Made by a program: the position numbers and the translations under genes. Below, one piece after another: positions 12,901 to 19,360 of a DNA stretch of 32,985 nucleotides. Numbering within the stretch: position 1 is the first letter of the stretch; each line of letters starts with the position of its first letter. The DNA is from a virus. A model generated the notes under the pieces. It worked only from the letters and a program-made list of their open reading frames with translations. It had not been told where the DNA came from and did no database searches. The stretch spans positions 1 to 32,985 of IMG/VR virus record IMGVR_UViG_3300035172_000110. The stretch is one strand, 5' to 3'.

Positions 12901-13271
12901 TCGATGCCGAGACAATCCAAATCTTGCTCGACCTTCTCAACCCGTTGCACGGCTCGCTCGATATACAAGTCACCGAGCAGTTCACCGATGAACGAGAATT
13001 GGCCCCTCCAAAGGAACGCGAATACGCCGTCAACGTCACTTGGCAGAATGAGCGCGATTTGACGCAAGCCGTTATGATTCTGGAAAAGAGAAAGGCTGCC
13101 CTCGCGGCGGTCGCCTCGGTGCTGCTCGAATGGCGCGACGCGCGCGCGGCGTTCCTGGCGTGCATCGACACCGCGCCGCACGAGGACCAGACCATCCCGG
13201 CGAATATTGGCCGCCGCTTCGCCGATGCCGAAGAGAAGCTGTTCGAGGTCGCAAAGGCCCTCGGCTCTTGA
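12897..13271 (+). CDS. Hypothetical protein ending the recombination operon
   Basis: This predicts 124 residues starting at ATG 12897, in ATGA overlap with the previous gene. The N-terminal 60 residues are acidic and partly beta (SLDIQVTEQFTDEREL, REYAVNVTW). The C-terminal half is helical (ILEKRKAALAAVASVLLEWRDARAAFLACI). I recognise no family. It is the last gene before a possible promoter and hairpin facing the integrase. Confidence 0.6.
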   Translation: MIDAETIQILLDLLNPLHGSLDIQVTEQFTDERELAPPKEREYAVNVTWQNERDLTQAVMILEKRKAALAAVASVLLEWRDARAAFLACIDTAPHEDQTIPANIGRRFADAEEKLFEVAKALGS

Positions 13272-13313
13272 GAGGGAAAGGCCGGAAAATGACGCTCAGA
13301 GGAGAACGATATA

Positions 13314-13364
13314 CATGCGACAATTAACTATACTTGACTTCCGCCAAGTAATCGCTATTATATA
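13314..13364 (+). CDS. Possible 16-residue leader peptide
   Basis: ATG at 13314 follows AGAGGAG by about 10 bases and opens a frame reading MRQLTILDFRQVIAII before TAG. It overlaps the consensus-like promoter at 13334-13361. A good ribosome site in front of a tiny frame may mean a leader peptide, but it could be a remnant. Confidence 0.25.
13334..13361 (+). promoter_or_regulatory. Sigma70-like promoter TTGACT-16-TATTAT
   Basis: TTGACT at 13334-13339 and TATTAT at 13356-13361 each match the consensus at five of six positions; shifting by one gives ATTATA at a 17-base spacing. This is the best promoter-like sequence I see in the window, inside an unusually AT-rich patch. It points at the gap before the integrase, where no plus-strand gene follows. 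Confidence 0.55.
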
Positions 13365-13367
13365 GTT

Positions 13368-13467
13368 ATCGAGACCGGGACGTTCCCTGGCCCAGACCAG
13401 CAAAATGACGCGGAAGTAGCGGTGTGCCCAACCCTCGATCCACAACCCCGGCCGCTAGGCCGGGGTT
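13368..13467 (+). ncRNA. Possible small RNA between promoter and hairpin
   Basis: A transcript starting seven bases after the -10 would run about 100 bases to the hairpin at 13444-13467. It holds a smaller imperfect stem (CCGGGA-CGT-TCCCTGG) near 13374-13392 and no frame longer than a few codons. It could be a regulatory RNA, or part of the attachment site region beside the integrase. Nothing in it resembles a tRNA. Confidence 0.3.
13444..13467. terminator. Hairpin AACCCCGGCC-GCTA-GGCCGGGGTT
   Basis: Ten-base perfect arms enclose a four-base loop. It lies between the convergent recombination operon and the integrase gene, so it could end transcription from both sides. No U-tract follows on either strand, which weakens an intrinsic terminator call. 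Confidence 0.6.
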
Positions 13468-13480
13468 CTGCGTTTGGGGG

Positions 13481-14719
13481 TTACCTCTTCAGACTAACCA
13501 CGTTGTCGGCGGGCGCCTCGTCCTGCAGCAGGCCGCGGCGGAAAATCTCGTCGCTGTGCGAGGCGATGTCCTTCGCGTAGTGCTTCTCGATCATCACGAC
13601 GCTGGTATCGCTGACCGCCGCCACAATTCGGATCGGCGTGCCGGCCAGTAACTGCCGCGTGATGGCCGAGTGCCGCAGCGCGTACAGCGTAATCCGATCG
13701 GGATCGAGCCCGACCGCCGCGACGACCTCGCGGACCGCCGGGCGATAGAACGAGCACGGGTCATGGCCCCAGGGAAGCCCGCTGGTGCGCTGAACGAGCA
13801 GCGGGGCATGTGTAGCCCTCCCCTCGGCTGCGGCCCTCAGGCGCCGCGCTAGCGAGGCGGTGACGGGCACGGCGACGTGCTCGGCCAAACGGGCGAGTCG
13901 GTCCTTGCTGCCGCCCTTGGCCGACCTCGGCATCATGAGGCGCGGCGGGACGTCCAGCAGATCGGCGATGGTGAGACGCGCCACCTGGACCGGCCTCGCC
14001 CCGGTCGCGGCCAGCACGTCGACGAACAGCCCGAGCTGCGGATCATGCTCATAGGCCGCGCGGACGATTGCCCGCACCTGATCGTCGGTGAGGACCACGT
14101 TGCGCGCCCGTGCCGCCGCCGGCAGCGCCTTGATCTTCAGCTCGCCCAGGTGCGCCCGAACGCGGGCGTCGGTCTCGGCGGCCAGGGCAAACGACGCCAT
14201 CAGGCCTTTCACGAGCCGGTTGACGGTCGCGGCCTGCCGATCGCCGACCAGGCTGTCGCGCCAGCGCCCGAGCTCGCCGCGGGAGAGCAACTGCACAGGC
14301 TTGTCGAGCATGGCCGCCGGCAGTAGCGCGCGCGGCTGCTGCGCGTTGTAGGGTCGGCCGCCGCGGGCTTTCAAATAGGTCTCGTAGCGATCGAGCGCCT
14401 CGCCGGCGGTGACTGGCCGGCTCTCGTCGACCGGCGCCCCCGGCTGCTGACGCGCCAGCTTGCGGGCTTCCTCCTGGGCTTGCCAGAAGGTCAGCACGGC
14501 CGGCGGCGCGGCGGGCTCAAGATCGTCGGCGAGGCCGATGCGCTTCATCCACTCCGCACCATTGCCGCGGACGCGGACGCTCCACGTGCCGGCCCCAGCG
14601 TTGCGGCGATAGCCGAGCGAGATGTTGGGCGCCAGGGCCACCCAGATCGGCTTTTTGGCGATCGGCAGCTTGAGGCGGGCGGTGGCGCTTTCGAGCTTGG
14701 GGGCGCGGGGCTTGGGCAT
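13481..14719 (-). CDS. int: Tyrosine recombinase, phage integrase
   Basis: This predicts 412 residues. The catalytic domain has ATGARPVQVARL with R242, a lysine-containing AKGGSKDR segment near 268-274, YALRHSAITRQLL with R349, and MIEKHYAK with the nucleophile Y381. The first histidine of the usual HxxR box is replaced by tyrosine, and the VSDTSVVMIEKHY ending is typical of alphaproteobacterial phage integrases. Residues 100-190 form the core-binding domain. It should integrate the phage at an attachment site, possibly next to the gene, but I could not locate the core. The exported-protein gene ends four bases upstream. Confidence 0.92.
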   Translation of the reverse strand: MPKPRAPKLESATARLKLPIAKKPIWVALAPNISLGYRRNAGAGTWSVRVRGNGAEWMKRIGLADDLEPAAPPAVLTFWQAQEEARKLARQQPGAPVDESRPVTAGEALDRYETYLKARGGRPYNAQQPRALLPAAMLDKPVQLLSRGELGRWRDSLVGDRQAATVNRLVKGLMASFALAAETDARVRAHLGELKIKALPAAARARNVVLTDDQVRAIVRAAYEHDPQLGLFVDVLAATGARPVQVARLTIADLLDVPPRLMMPRSAKGGSKDRLARLAEHVAVPVTASLARRLRAAAEGRATHAPLLVQRTSGLPWGHDPCSFYRPAVREVVAAVGLDPDRITLYALRHSAITRQLLAGTPIRIVAAVSDTSVVMIEKHYAKDIASHSDEIFRRGLLQDEAPADNVVSLKR

Positions 14720-14722
14720 GAA

Positions 14723-15202
14723 TCACCGGCTGCGTGAAAGCGTCGGCGGCATGCCGAGGACCGCCCAAAAGCACGTCGGCGGCTCGGGTGGCCCTGACTG
14801 CGGTGATGGACTGGCGCCTGGATTCCACCCGTCAGTCATCTCTAAGCAAACGATGCCATCCCAACCTGCAAATATCTTCGCGACCCGATACTTGTGGTTT
14901 GTCAGGAGCGGGCCACAGACATTGCTCCAAAAGGCGGCCACTCCTCCATCGCTGATCCGTCGGTTAGCCGGCAAGTCGTGAGCTTGAACGAAGTCCTCAA
15001 CCGCTGCTGCGCTGTGACCGGACCAGACGTAAATGCGATACGCCTCCTGCGCGTTCTTTAGATCGTAGCACTGGACGTAGTCTCGATCGTAGACGTCCCC
15101 CACGGGCCAACTGATCATTTGGCCGACCTTCAGGTGGGGCGGATCGGCTTTGGCGGGCAGTGCGATGCAGACGAGCGCGAGCATCAAAATCTTGGTCTTC
15201 AT
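14723..15202 (-). CDS. Exported protein co-transcribed with integrase
   Basis: This predicts 159 residues from ATG 15202. Residues 1-18 form a signal peptide (KTK, then ILMLALVCIALPAKA) with a likely cut after AKA. The mature part has four cysteines (YVQC, NVC, IVC, TC) that could form disulfides in the periplasm, and it ends in a proline-rich tail. I recognise no family. Being cotranscribed with the integrase, it may be expressed in lysogens, for example in superinfection exclusion or altered host physiology; this is positional inference. An inverted repeat, TGTAC-GGCT-GTACA, lies 36-49 bases upstream. Confidence 0.65.
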   Translation of the reverse strand: MKTKILMLALVCIALPAKADPPHLKVGQMISWPVGDVYDRDYVQCYDLKNAQEAYRIYVWSGHSAAAVEDFVQAHDLPANRRISDGGVAAFWSNVCGPLLTNHKYRVAKIFAGWDGIVCLEMTDGWNPGASPSPQSGPPEPPTCFWAVLGMPPTLSRSR

Positions 15203-15237
15203 TGTTGGGTGTCCCTCTGGTGTCCCAAATAGCGGAA

Positions 15238-15251
15238 TGTACGGCTGTACA
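15238..15251. promoter_or_regulatory. Inverted repeat TGTAC-GGCT-GTACA
   Basis: Five-base perfect arms lie 36-49 bases upstream of the exported-protein start, where an operator for the leftward integrase transcript would be expected. The arms are short, so chance is possible. Confidence 0.35.
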
Positions 15252-15591
15252 CGCCCATAGAACAACATAGACACTTCCGCTTGTGCCGCAAGGGTTTCTG
15301 CGGCCACCAACTATGCCATGTTAAGACACCAGACACAATAAATTACCCTTGTAGGGTACGTGGCAACAGGCATGCCGGAAGCAAAAGGCTAGCAATATCA
15401 ATGATGTGTTGGAAGTGGTGTCCCAATGGTGTCCCCAACCAGCCAAATCTACGGAAATCGGTCCCGAGTGGACTTGGAGGTGAATAAACAGATGCCGAAA
15501 ACGGGCGCGCGACGCTCATGTAGATGATAAGCGCTCCCAACAATGCGAAGAAGACGCCGGGCGCGGCCTTTAGCTTGGCGGCAACGTCTTT

Positions 15592-15726
15592 ATGCGCGCC
15601 GTACAGCGCAAGGGACTAGGATCCGAAGTTGAGGCGGAACTACTCAAAAAAATAGAAAATCCAGTTGTTTTCAAGCCGCTAACACAGGATCTGGCGCACG
15701 GCTATGATGCCGATGTCTTGGTTTAA
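15592..15726 (+). pseudogene. Fragment resembling a P63C-domain protein
   Basis: The frame reads 44 residues from ATG 15592 and includes LKKIENPVVFKPLTQ and AHGYDADVLV before TAA. That order (a helix, then IENP-FK, then A-GYDA--L) resembles the C-terminal part of phage and plasmid P63C-domain proteins, which normally continue into a further helix. The start lacks a clear ribosome site, and a stop lies six codons upstream. I read it as the remnant of a longer gene, with moderate doubt. Confidence 0.35.
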
Positions 15727-15743
15727 ACTGAGACACGACCGCA

Positions 15744-15953
15744 TCATCCTTTTGGATGACAAGAACTATCCGATAGGATAGAGGCGCACCCGCAAAAATG
15801 CAGATTGACACGCAAGCAGTTGTGGAATGCCCAAAATGGGCATCCCCAGCGGTAGTGTTCCATTAAGGCTGCATTAAAAAGTGACAGAAAATCAATGCGG
15901 TTGCCCTTGTCATCTGCGACCACCTGACGCACGATGTCACTTCTTGGCGACAT
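15744..15953 (-). CDS. Doubtful small frame divergent from the XRE regulator
   Basis: This predicts 69 residues. AGAGG lies about nine bases before the ATG at 15953. The first 35 residues (SDIVRQVVADDKGNRIDFLSLFNAAL) look protein-like, but the second half is cysteine- and tryptophan-rich and encoded across three hairpins, including ATGCCCA-AAA-TGGGCAT at 15827-15843. The start codon lies inside the palindrome at 15946-15963. It could be a real divergent gene under XRE control or a decayed one. Confidence 0.3.
   Translation of the reverse strand: MSPRSDIVRQVVADDKGNRIDFLSLFNAALMEHYRWGCPFWAFHNCLRVNLHFCGCASILSDSSCHPKG
15827..15843. repeat. Inverted repeat ATGCCCA-AAA-TGGGCAT
   Basis: Seven-base perfect arms enclose three A. 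No U-tract follows on either strand. It could be an operator or an RNA hairpin in the leader of a leftward transcript. Confidence 0.45.
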
Positions 15954-15963
15954 TTCTGTCGCC
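15946..15963. promoter_or_regulatory. Operator-like palindrome GGCGACA-TTTC-TGTCGCC
   Basis: Seven-base perfect arms lie about 65 bases upstream of the XRE gene. Related half-sites, AGCGACA near 15969-15975 and AGCGACG near 15983-15989, follow on the same side. Spaced GCGAC half-sites next to a repressor gene suggest self-regulation by the XRE protein. Confidence 0.55.
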
Positions 15964-16025
15964 TCTCTAGCGACACTGGCTAAGCGACGAAAATCATCCT
16001 TCCATTCAAGAAGGGACCGACCGTC

Positions 16026-16283
16026 ATGCCCAGCACGCAGACTCCTCCCCCCCCCCCCCGCGCCTCCACCATAGGACTACGGATTGCTCTTATCCGTAGA
16101 CATCGCGGGATGAAGCAGGCCGAACTCGCTGCCGCGGTCGGCGCGACCCGCGCCATCATCCACAATATTGAGCATGGGCGCACCCGCGTCAGCGCCGAGA
16201 TTATGCCGCGGATCGCCGAGGCGTTGCATTGCTCCGTCGAGGCGCTCTACGCGCCGCCGCGCAGCGGCCACGGTAGGTCGTAA
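16026..16283 (+). CDS. XRE-family regulator with a C13 tract in its coding start
   Basis: This predicts 85 residues. Residues 16-70 form an XRE helix-turn-helix: IGLRIALIRRHRGMKQAELA, then AVGATRAIIHNIEHGRTRVS, then IMPRIAEALHCSVEALY. It is a good candidate for the phage repressor or a Cro-like regulator, though shorter than a full CI and lacking a cleavage domain. Codons 8-12 lie in a run of 13 C bases; gain or loss of one C would abolish the protein, since the next in-frame ATG (codon 29) is inside the DNA-binding domain. AAGAAGGGA precedes the start. The gene heads the plus-strand run of small genes. Confidence 0.82.
   Translation: MPSTQTPPPPPRASTIGLRIALIRRHRGMKQAELAAAVGATRAIIHNIEHGRTRVSAEIMPRIAEALHCSVEALYAPPRSGHGRS
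16047..16059 (+). repeat. Homopolymer run of 13 C
   Basis: The tract encodes the PPPPP stretch near the N-terminus of the XRE regulator. Runs of this length are prone to slippage during replication and are used for phase variation in some bacterial genes. They are also prone to sequencing error. Confidence 0.85.
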
Positions 16284-16313
16284 CCCGAATCAGCAACATG
16301 GGAGCTAAAGGTC

Positions 16314-16502
16314 ATGACCAATCATCAGGAGCAGCAGCAGGGCGAGGTCGAGGCGGCCAGGAGACGCATCGACGAGCTCGTGGCCGAGCTGCTGGTCGCT
16401 GGCGCGCCCGATCTGCTGCGTGCGTATGCGGCCATCGACGACGAAACCGTGCGGCACCGACTGCTGGCCCTCGCCGAGGCCATTGCGGGGATTTCATCAT
16501 GA
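16314..16502 (+). CDS. Small helical protein, function unknown
   Basis: This predicts 62 residues, helical and acidic (EVEAARRRIDELVAELL), with a polar N-terminus. GGGAGCTAAAGG precedes the ATG. It forms an ATGA overlap with the next gene. I recognise no family; it probably belongs to the accessory early set under XRE control. Confidence 0.6.
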   Translation: MTNHQEQQQGEVEAARRRIDELVAELLVAGAPDLLRAYAAIDDETVRHRLLALAEAIAGISS

Positions 16503-16780
16503 GCGAAGTGATCGACGAAATCGCACGCCTAGTCGCAAGCATTGGCCCGATGCTGCGCGGCCATCACCCCGTGACGATCAGCGCAGCCCTCGCCGAGCTG
16601 ACCGCGATGGCGCTCGCCGGCATTCGCGCCGACACCACGGCAGAAACCGAGAGGCTGCGCAACGGAATCCTCGAAAGTCACGTCGAGCTTGTTCGCTGCC
16701 TCATCCCCATGAATGTGCAGATGATCGACGAGCGCGTCGCGCGCGGCGAAATCACCCCCGACGACATCCGGGTGTACTGA
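16499..16780 (+). CDS. Small phage protein, function unknown
   Basis: This predicts 93 residues, helical, starting MSEVIDEIARLVASIG and ending ARGEITPDDIRVY. The ATG at 16499 overlaps the previous stop, and its own stop overlaps the next start (TGATG), so it is translated in a chain. No domain is recognised. Confidence 0.6.
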   Translation: MSEVIDEIARLVASIGPMLRGHHPVTISAALAELTAMALAGIRADTTAETERLRNGILESHVELVRCLIPMNVQMIDERVARGEITPDDIRVY

Positions 16781-17142
16781 TGAAAGGCACCATGCTGGTG
16801 TTCCCGCCGGACGGCCCGACGACGGTGACCGAATTCACGGCGCCGATCGATCTGCCGTCGCTGAAACAGGCGCTCGGCGGCGGCTATCTGGAAACGGTGC
16901 CCTATTTCCACTCGATCATGCACAGAGGTGAATTGCGCCGCTGCGTCGCGTTCTGCGACGAGGACGGCAAGCGCAAGGAGCTGCCGCTGAATGATCTCGC
17001 GTGCGCCGCCTGGGATGCGGCTCTGAGGCGCGAGCCGCTGTTCAAGTATTTGCCCGCGAATAAGCGACCATCCGCGCCCGACTACCTCGTCGGCCCGGTC
17101 GTGGTGGTGTTCGGCGACGACGAATGGATGGCTGAGCTATGA
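16780..17142 (+). CDS. DUF3846-like phage protein
   Basis: This predicts 120 residues. The layout fits DUF3846-type proteins: VFPPDGPTTVTEFTAPIDL, then LKQALGGGYLETVP, then VAFCDEDGKRKELPLN, and YLVGPVVVVFGDDEWM at the end. These small proteins are widespread in phages; their role is unknown. It starts in a TGATG overlap with the previous gene. Confidence 0.65.
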   Translation: MKGTMLVFPPDGPTTVTEFTAPIDLPSLKQALGGGYLETVPYFHSIMHRGELRRCVAFCDEDGKRKELPLNDLACAAWDAALRREPLFKYLPANKRPSAPDYLVGPVVVVFGDDEWMAEL

Positions 17143-17232
17143 CCGCTTGGGGGAGATTTGGGGACAATGCAAACGACCGAATTCAAATGCTCGACATGCG
17201 AGGCCGCATACAATGGAAGTGAAGTGCCTTGA
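17139..17232 (+). CDS. One or two tiny overlapping frames
   Basis: Two tiny frames compete here. ATG 17139 overlaps the previous stop (ATGA) and runs 27 codons to 17222. ATG 17167 opens 21 codons to 17232, reading MQTTEFKCSTCEAAYNGSEVP, with a CxxC pair like those in the following genes and GGGGGAG about 11 bases upstream. The second looks like the first half of a zinc ribbon. Either could be translated; neither is certain. Confidence 0.3.
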
Positions 17233-17554
17233 GATACGCGATGCGATGACGTTTGTGCCGGTGATCTGCATTCGGCCGGTGCCGGTGAACGAAGCGCAGC
17301 GTTACCTGCTTCGACGCGACGGCTACTCCGGGAAGATTGATGAGGAATGCATCATCTACATCAACGCACAATGCCGCGGCGTTGCATACGATTGTTATGA
17401 CTGGCCGGCGAACCCGCGGACCCATCGCGTAGCCCACGACTACATCGCCAGGAATTGGCACATGCTCAAAGACGGAGACGTTGTCGACGTTGAATTCATC
17501 CTTGGGGAAACCGTGGTGATCAAGGTGTCCGAAAAATTCGAGGAGCCGCGGTGA
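17213..17554 (+). CDS. Conserved alphaproteobacterial phage protein
   Basis: This predicts 113 residues from ATG 17213. The start MEVKCLEIRDAMTFVPVICI followed by NEAQRYLLRRDGY, and the ending AHDYIARNWHMLKDGDVVDVEFILGE, make up a pattern I associate with rhizobial phage hypothetical proteins. No function is known to me. The central part with several tyrosines and cysteines is variable. It ends in a GTGA overlap with the next gene. Confidence 0.7.
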   Translation: MEVKCLEIRDAMTFVPVICIRPVPVNEAQRYLLRRDGYSGKIDEECIIYINAQCRGVAYDCYDWPANPRTHRVAHDYIARNWHMLKDGDVVDVEFILGETVVIKVSEKFEEPR

Positions 17555-17751
17555 AGGAGGCGCCTTCAGAGCCTCGCGAATTCGACTGCGTTGATTGCGG
17601 GAGGCATATTGTCTCCTGGGTTGGCTGCGGTGACCGCTGTTCCGTCTGCGCCTGGGTGATCGAAAATATCCCCCCCGAAGAGCATGCCGTTGTGCGCGAA
17701 CGCCTGGGCGTCCCCCTGAAAGCAAGTAATCTGAGCATCGACGGAAACTGA
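17551..17751 (+). CDS. Small zinc-ribbon protein
   Basis: This predicts 66 residues with a GTG start at 17551, six bases after GAGGAG and overlapping the previous stop. CVDCGRHIV and CGDRCSVCAW give two CxxC pairs spaced as in a zinc ribbon. It probably binds zinc and may contact nucleic acid or protein. It is the first of a cluster of small cysteine-pair proteins. Confidence 0.65.
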   Translation: MKEAPSEPREFDCVDCGRHIVSWVGCGDRCSVCAWVIENIPPEEHAVVRERLGVPLKASNLSIDGN

Positions 17752-17753
17752 TC

Positions 17754-17993
17754 ATGCGCGAAACGCTCCTCCTGCTGTGCGTGCGAGTCACGACACCGCT
17801 GATGCTGCCGGACAACCGGGTCGGCGAGTGCCGTTTTTGCGGCATGCGGGTGCAGTTTCGCCCAGACGCACCGAATATCCCCAAGATATGCGCGGAATGC
17901 GCCTGCGATCACGTCGATGAAGCTACCGAGTTTTCGGTGACGCAACGCACGCTGGATGAACTTCGCGACCACCTCAACAAGAGGCGGCACTGA
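17754..17993 (+). CDS. Small zinc-ribbon protein
   Basis: This predicts 79 residues. CRFCGM and CAECAC provide two cysteine pairs about 20 residues apart, a zinc-ribbon layout. The C-terminus is a charged helix (TQRTLDELRDHLNKRRH). The ribosome site is weak (GGAAAC), so translation may depend on the gene just upstream. It ends in a TGATG overlap. Confidence 0.62.
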   Translation: MRETLLLLCVRVTTPLMLPDNRVGECRFCGMRVQFRPDAPNIPKICAECACDHVDEATEFSVTQRTLDELRDHLNKRRH

Positions 17994-18091
17994 TGCGATT
18001 CGATCTCGTGCGCCCCTGCGATAACTGCCCGTTCCGCACCGACTTGGCGGGCGCCGCCTGCATCGAAGCCCACGAAGAGGCATGGCCATGA
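17993..18091 (+). pseudogene. Truncated DUF6283-like protein
   Basis: The 32-residue frame starts MRFDLVRPCDNCPFRTD, the N-terminal signature of DUF6283-type phage proteins, which are normally much longer and carry a later Cys-His pair. Here the frame stops soon after. The start is in TGATG overlap and the stop in ATGA overlap with the next gene, so the short form may still be translated. I read it as a deletion remnant. Confidence 0.5.
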
Positions 18092-18252
18092 TGATCCGCA
18101 GCCTGAAAACCCGCCGGGCATCCGACCTTGCGATGATGATCGCGATCATCACCGACTTGGTTAAGATGACCCGCGCGCAGCTCGCATTGCTGCGCGTGCA
18201 TCAGCTCAATGTGATTCACGAGCGCCGGCGTCGTCGCCAGGAGGATGACTGA
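18088..18252 (+). CDS. Small basic protein
   Basis: This predicts 54 residues from ATG 18088 (MMIRSLKTRR...), with a hydrophobic middle (LAMMIAIITDLV) and a very basic end (ERRRRRQEDD). It is linked by ATGA overlap upstream and TGATG downstream. It may be a short membrane protein or just a helix; no family is recognised. Confidence 0.5.
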   Translation: MMIRSLKTRRASDLAMMIAIITDLVKMTRAQLALLRVHQLNVIHERRRRRQEDD

Positions 18253-18611
18253 TGCGCTCCAAAATCGAGGAAGACAATCCGGAGATCGTCGGCCCGTGCT
18301 GCGCCTGCGGAAAGATGCGGGCGTTGCGCAACATCCTCACGCTGCCGCGCCGCGGCGCGCCCGGCCATGGCTGGGGCTGCGTCATCTGCAAGCTGCCGGC
18401 CGACGGCGCTGTCGCTGCCCTTTGCGACGACTGCTTTGATTTAGGCATCAAACTCAAGTTCGTCTGCGCCGGATACGCCAAAGACCCGGCGCGCATCGCG
18501 CTCGCCGATCTGCCGCCGGAGCCGTTCAAGCACGATCCGAACATCGATCACGAGGCGGACTGCGTCATGCTGGCCTTCCCGCCAACACGCAAATCGAAAG
18601 GCGGCATATGA
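18252..18611 (+). CDS. Zinc-binding conserved phage protein
   Basis: This predicts 119 residues. PCCACGKMRALRNILTLPRR, then GWGCVICKLPADGAVAALCDDC gives three cysteine pairs, followed by a tail including HEADCVMLAFP. I associate this order with hypothetical proteins of alphaproteobacterial phages. It probably coordinates zinc; its role is unknown. The start is in TGATG overlap and the stop in ATGA overlap. Confidence 0.68.
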   Translation: MRSKIEEDNPEIVGPCCACGKMRALRNILTLPRRGAPGHGWGCVICKLPADGAVAALCDDCFDLGIKLKFVCAGYAKDPARIALADLPPEPFKHDPNIDHEADCVMLAFPPTRKSKGGI

Positions 18612-18786
18612 AGGATGCGCCGATGACAAAGCTATTCGCCATTGCGCACGGTTCACATCCTGCGACATGGCTTGCCGCTCTGCCGCTTAAAGCGGCTTCC
18701 CAATAGATTGGCCACCCGGCCACAAATGGGTCAACGAATCTGACGCCGCCGATGCGACCTGCCCGACCTGCAAGGAGCGCGTGTGA
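18608..18786 (+). pseudogene. Probably frameshifted small zinc-ribbon gene
   Basis: ATG 18608 opens 32 codons ending at TAG 18704-18706. In the -1 frame, open from 18691 to TGA 18786, lies a protein-like segment (DWPPGHKWVNESDAAD, then CPTCKERV) with no start of its own. Together they look like one gene split by a frameshift near 18690, at the hairpin GCCGCTT-A-AAGCGGC. A programmed shift is less likely, because I see no good slippery heptamer. Confidence 0.4.
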
Positions 18787-19097
18787 AGAACCGACGCGAA
18801 CGTAGGCGCGAGAAGCGCACCAATCCCAAGCCGGAACAGCTCGGCGATGCACCGATCGAGCCTTCCTACCGCGAGCAAATGAATGCAGTCGCGGCGGCGC
18901 TCGATAAGGCTTTCAACGGCGACGCCCGCGGCCCCGATCGCAAGGTTGGCTTCGTGCTGTTGCTGTTCGAGTACGGCGAGAAGCAAGGTCGCTGCAATTT
19001 CATTTCGAACGGCGCCGACCGCAAAGACATCGTGACCCTGTTCAAGGAAATGATCGCGCGGTTCGAGGGCCAGCCAGAAATGGAGGGCCGCGCATGA
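18783..19097 (+). CDS. Small phage protein, function unknown
   Basis: This predicts 104 residues starting at GTG 18783, with AAGGAG six bases upstream and a GTGA overlap with the preceding remnant. The N-terminus is very basic (KNRRERRREKRTNPK), followed by a compact domain with DRKVGFVLLLFEYGEKQGRCNFISNGADRKDIV. This central pattern resembles small phage proteins of unknown role. It ends in an ATGA overlap with the next gene. Confidence 0.68.
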   Translation: MKNRRERRREKRTNPKPEQLGDAPIEPSYREQMNAVAAALDKAFNGDARGPDRKVGFVLLLFEYGEKQGRCNFISNGADRKDIVTLFKEMIARFEGQPEMEGRA

Positions 19098-19360
19098 ACC
19101 GAGAACCTACTGATGATGATGTAGAGCGCACCAAGCTTGCCCACGACCAGATCGGCCGCGTGCTTGCGATCCTCGATGAGAACGATCACCAGCTTAGAGG
19201 TTTCATCATCGCGAACGTCCTGGCCGCCTGGATTGCGAAATATCCGGTCGATCAGGAGGAGGATGCGCTCGAATCCATTCTACTCAGTGTGCGGGAAATA
19301 GCCGAAGATTTGCGGGAGCAGGAGGAGCGCGACTGGGAGCGCGAGGCGCCGTTTAGGTGA
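19094..19360 (+). CDS. Small acidic helical protein
   Basis: This predicts 88 residues, acidic and helical throughout, with no recognised domain. It may be a distant paralogue of the protein at 11690-11890 (shared IL--LD, A---W-, D-ALE-I, EIAEDL positions). It is the last plus-strand gene of the block, and its 3' end overlaps the convergent endolysin gene by eight bases. No terminator is visible between them. Confidence 0.62.
   Translation: MNREPTDDDVERTKLAHDQIGRVLAILDENDHQLRGFIIANVLAAWIAKYPVDQEEDALESILLSVREIAEDLREQEERDWEREAPFR

Larger units (their letters stand above)
15203..16025. other. Mostly non-coding stretch with gene remnants and hairpins
   Basis: About 820 bases without a confident gene. 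They contain a P63C-like fragment (15592-15726), a doubtful minus-strand frame (15744-15953) and operator-like repeats, listed separately. Other inverted repeats are TACCCT-TGT-AGGGTA at 15344-15358, TCATCC-TTTT-GGATGA near 15745-15760, and CTATCC-GATA-GGATAG just after it. The minus frame 15615-15343 encodes a hydrophobic segment (GVFFALLGALIIYMSV) but has no good start. TGGTGTCCC repeats near 15215 and 15420. The stretch looks like a mosaic joint with decayed cargo. Confidence 0.5.

Noticed and set aside
13368-13467. tRNA or tRNA-derived attachment core beside the integrase
   Set aside because: No cloverleaf, T-loop sequence or CCA end could be found; the attachment site remains unlocated.
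15281-15487. 68-residue plus-strand frame
   Set aside because: Cysteine-rich, with no ribosome site and no protein-like pattern; it lies in the decayed intergenic stretch.
15343-15615. Minus-strand frame with a hydrophobic segment
   Set aside because: No suitable start codon; it overlaps the P63C-like fragment and reads as a remnant at best.
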